Assembly: GCA_013416795.1 (NCBI GenBank)
Contig: RQSC01000004.1
Span: 38,315-63,483, forward strand
Source: Prasinococcaceae sp. CCMP 1430
Taxonomy: Eukaryota; Prasinodermophyta; Palmophyllophyceae; Prasinococcales; Prasinococcaceae
Length of the DNA stretch: 25,169 nt
Direction of reading: 5' to 3'
How positions within the stretch are numbered: the stretch's first letter is position 1; every line of letters starts with the position of its first letter. Shown here piece by piece: positions 25,153 through 25,169 of the stretch. The notes under the pieces were generated by a model. It saw only the letters and a list, made by a program, of their open reading frames with translations. It was not told where the DNA came from and made no database searches. The translations under genes and the position numbers were made by a program.

Positions 25153-25169
25153 CCGCACGTCGCGCGCGC

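Overview
This window is nuclear DNA from a GC-rich eukaryote, most likely a unicellular alga. Genes carry short GT-AG spliceosomal introns, mostly with GTGCG or GTGAG donors. The products are typical eukaryotic ones: a formin, NVL/Rix7, Mtr4, an organellar presequence protease and a P2X-like channel. A plastid-type ribosomal protein uL4 is nuclear and intron-bearing. Red-lineage plastids usually keep rpl4 in the organelle, so this points (inference, not proof) to a green-lineage host. TGTAA a few bases past several stop codons also fits green algae. The species cannot be fixed from sequence alone.

Layout. 1-92 is a pure poly-G run. 284-2372 (+) is a two-exon P2X-like channel with a cytosolic EF-hand. 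2757-3669 (+) is a four-exon family I soluble inorganic pyrophosphatase. 3769-7402 (-) is a Diaphanous-type formin. 7403-8440 is a divergent intergenic region with teloboxes, a perfect 13-bp hairpin and an orphan antisense exon of a DUF1445 hydro-lyase. 8441-10711 (+) is an NVL/Rix7-type double AAA ATPase. 10875-12290 (-) is plastid-type uL4, followed by a 176-base N gap. A 7-copy, 56-bp satellite lies at 12563-12958. 13359-16958 (+) is an Mtr4-type exosome helicase. 17150-18088 (-) is a divergent CRAL-TRIO/BCH-like protein with a CA microsatellite just upstream. 18703-19298 (-) is a small WW-domain protein with a hydrophobic C-terminus. 19300-20690 is repeat-rich and apparently non-coding. 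20694-20962 (-) is an unidentified acidic 3' exon. 21209-22402 (+) is serine hydroxymethyltransferase lacking its 5' exon(s). 22578-25076 (-) is a PreP-type M16C metalloprotease whose 5' part lies beyond the window.

The genes are packed as convergent pairs with short 3' gaps (99, 163, 191 and 175 bp) and divergent pairs separated by longer, repeat-bearing AT islands. They do not form one pathway. NVL and Mtr4 both act in nuclear ribosome biogenesis and RNA processing, and uL4 and PreP both serve organelles. The most notable items are the P2X/EF-hand architecture, the satellite with two interchangeable linkers, the orphan DUF1445 exon against the NVL 5' end, and a set of short shared motifs in the intergenic islands. 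Several 5' ends (NVL, Mtr4, SHMT, WW protein) cannot be completed, partly because of single-N or N-run breaks.
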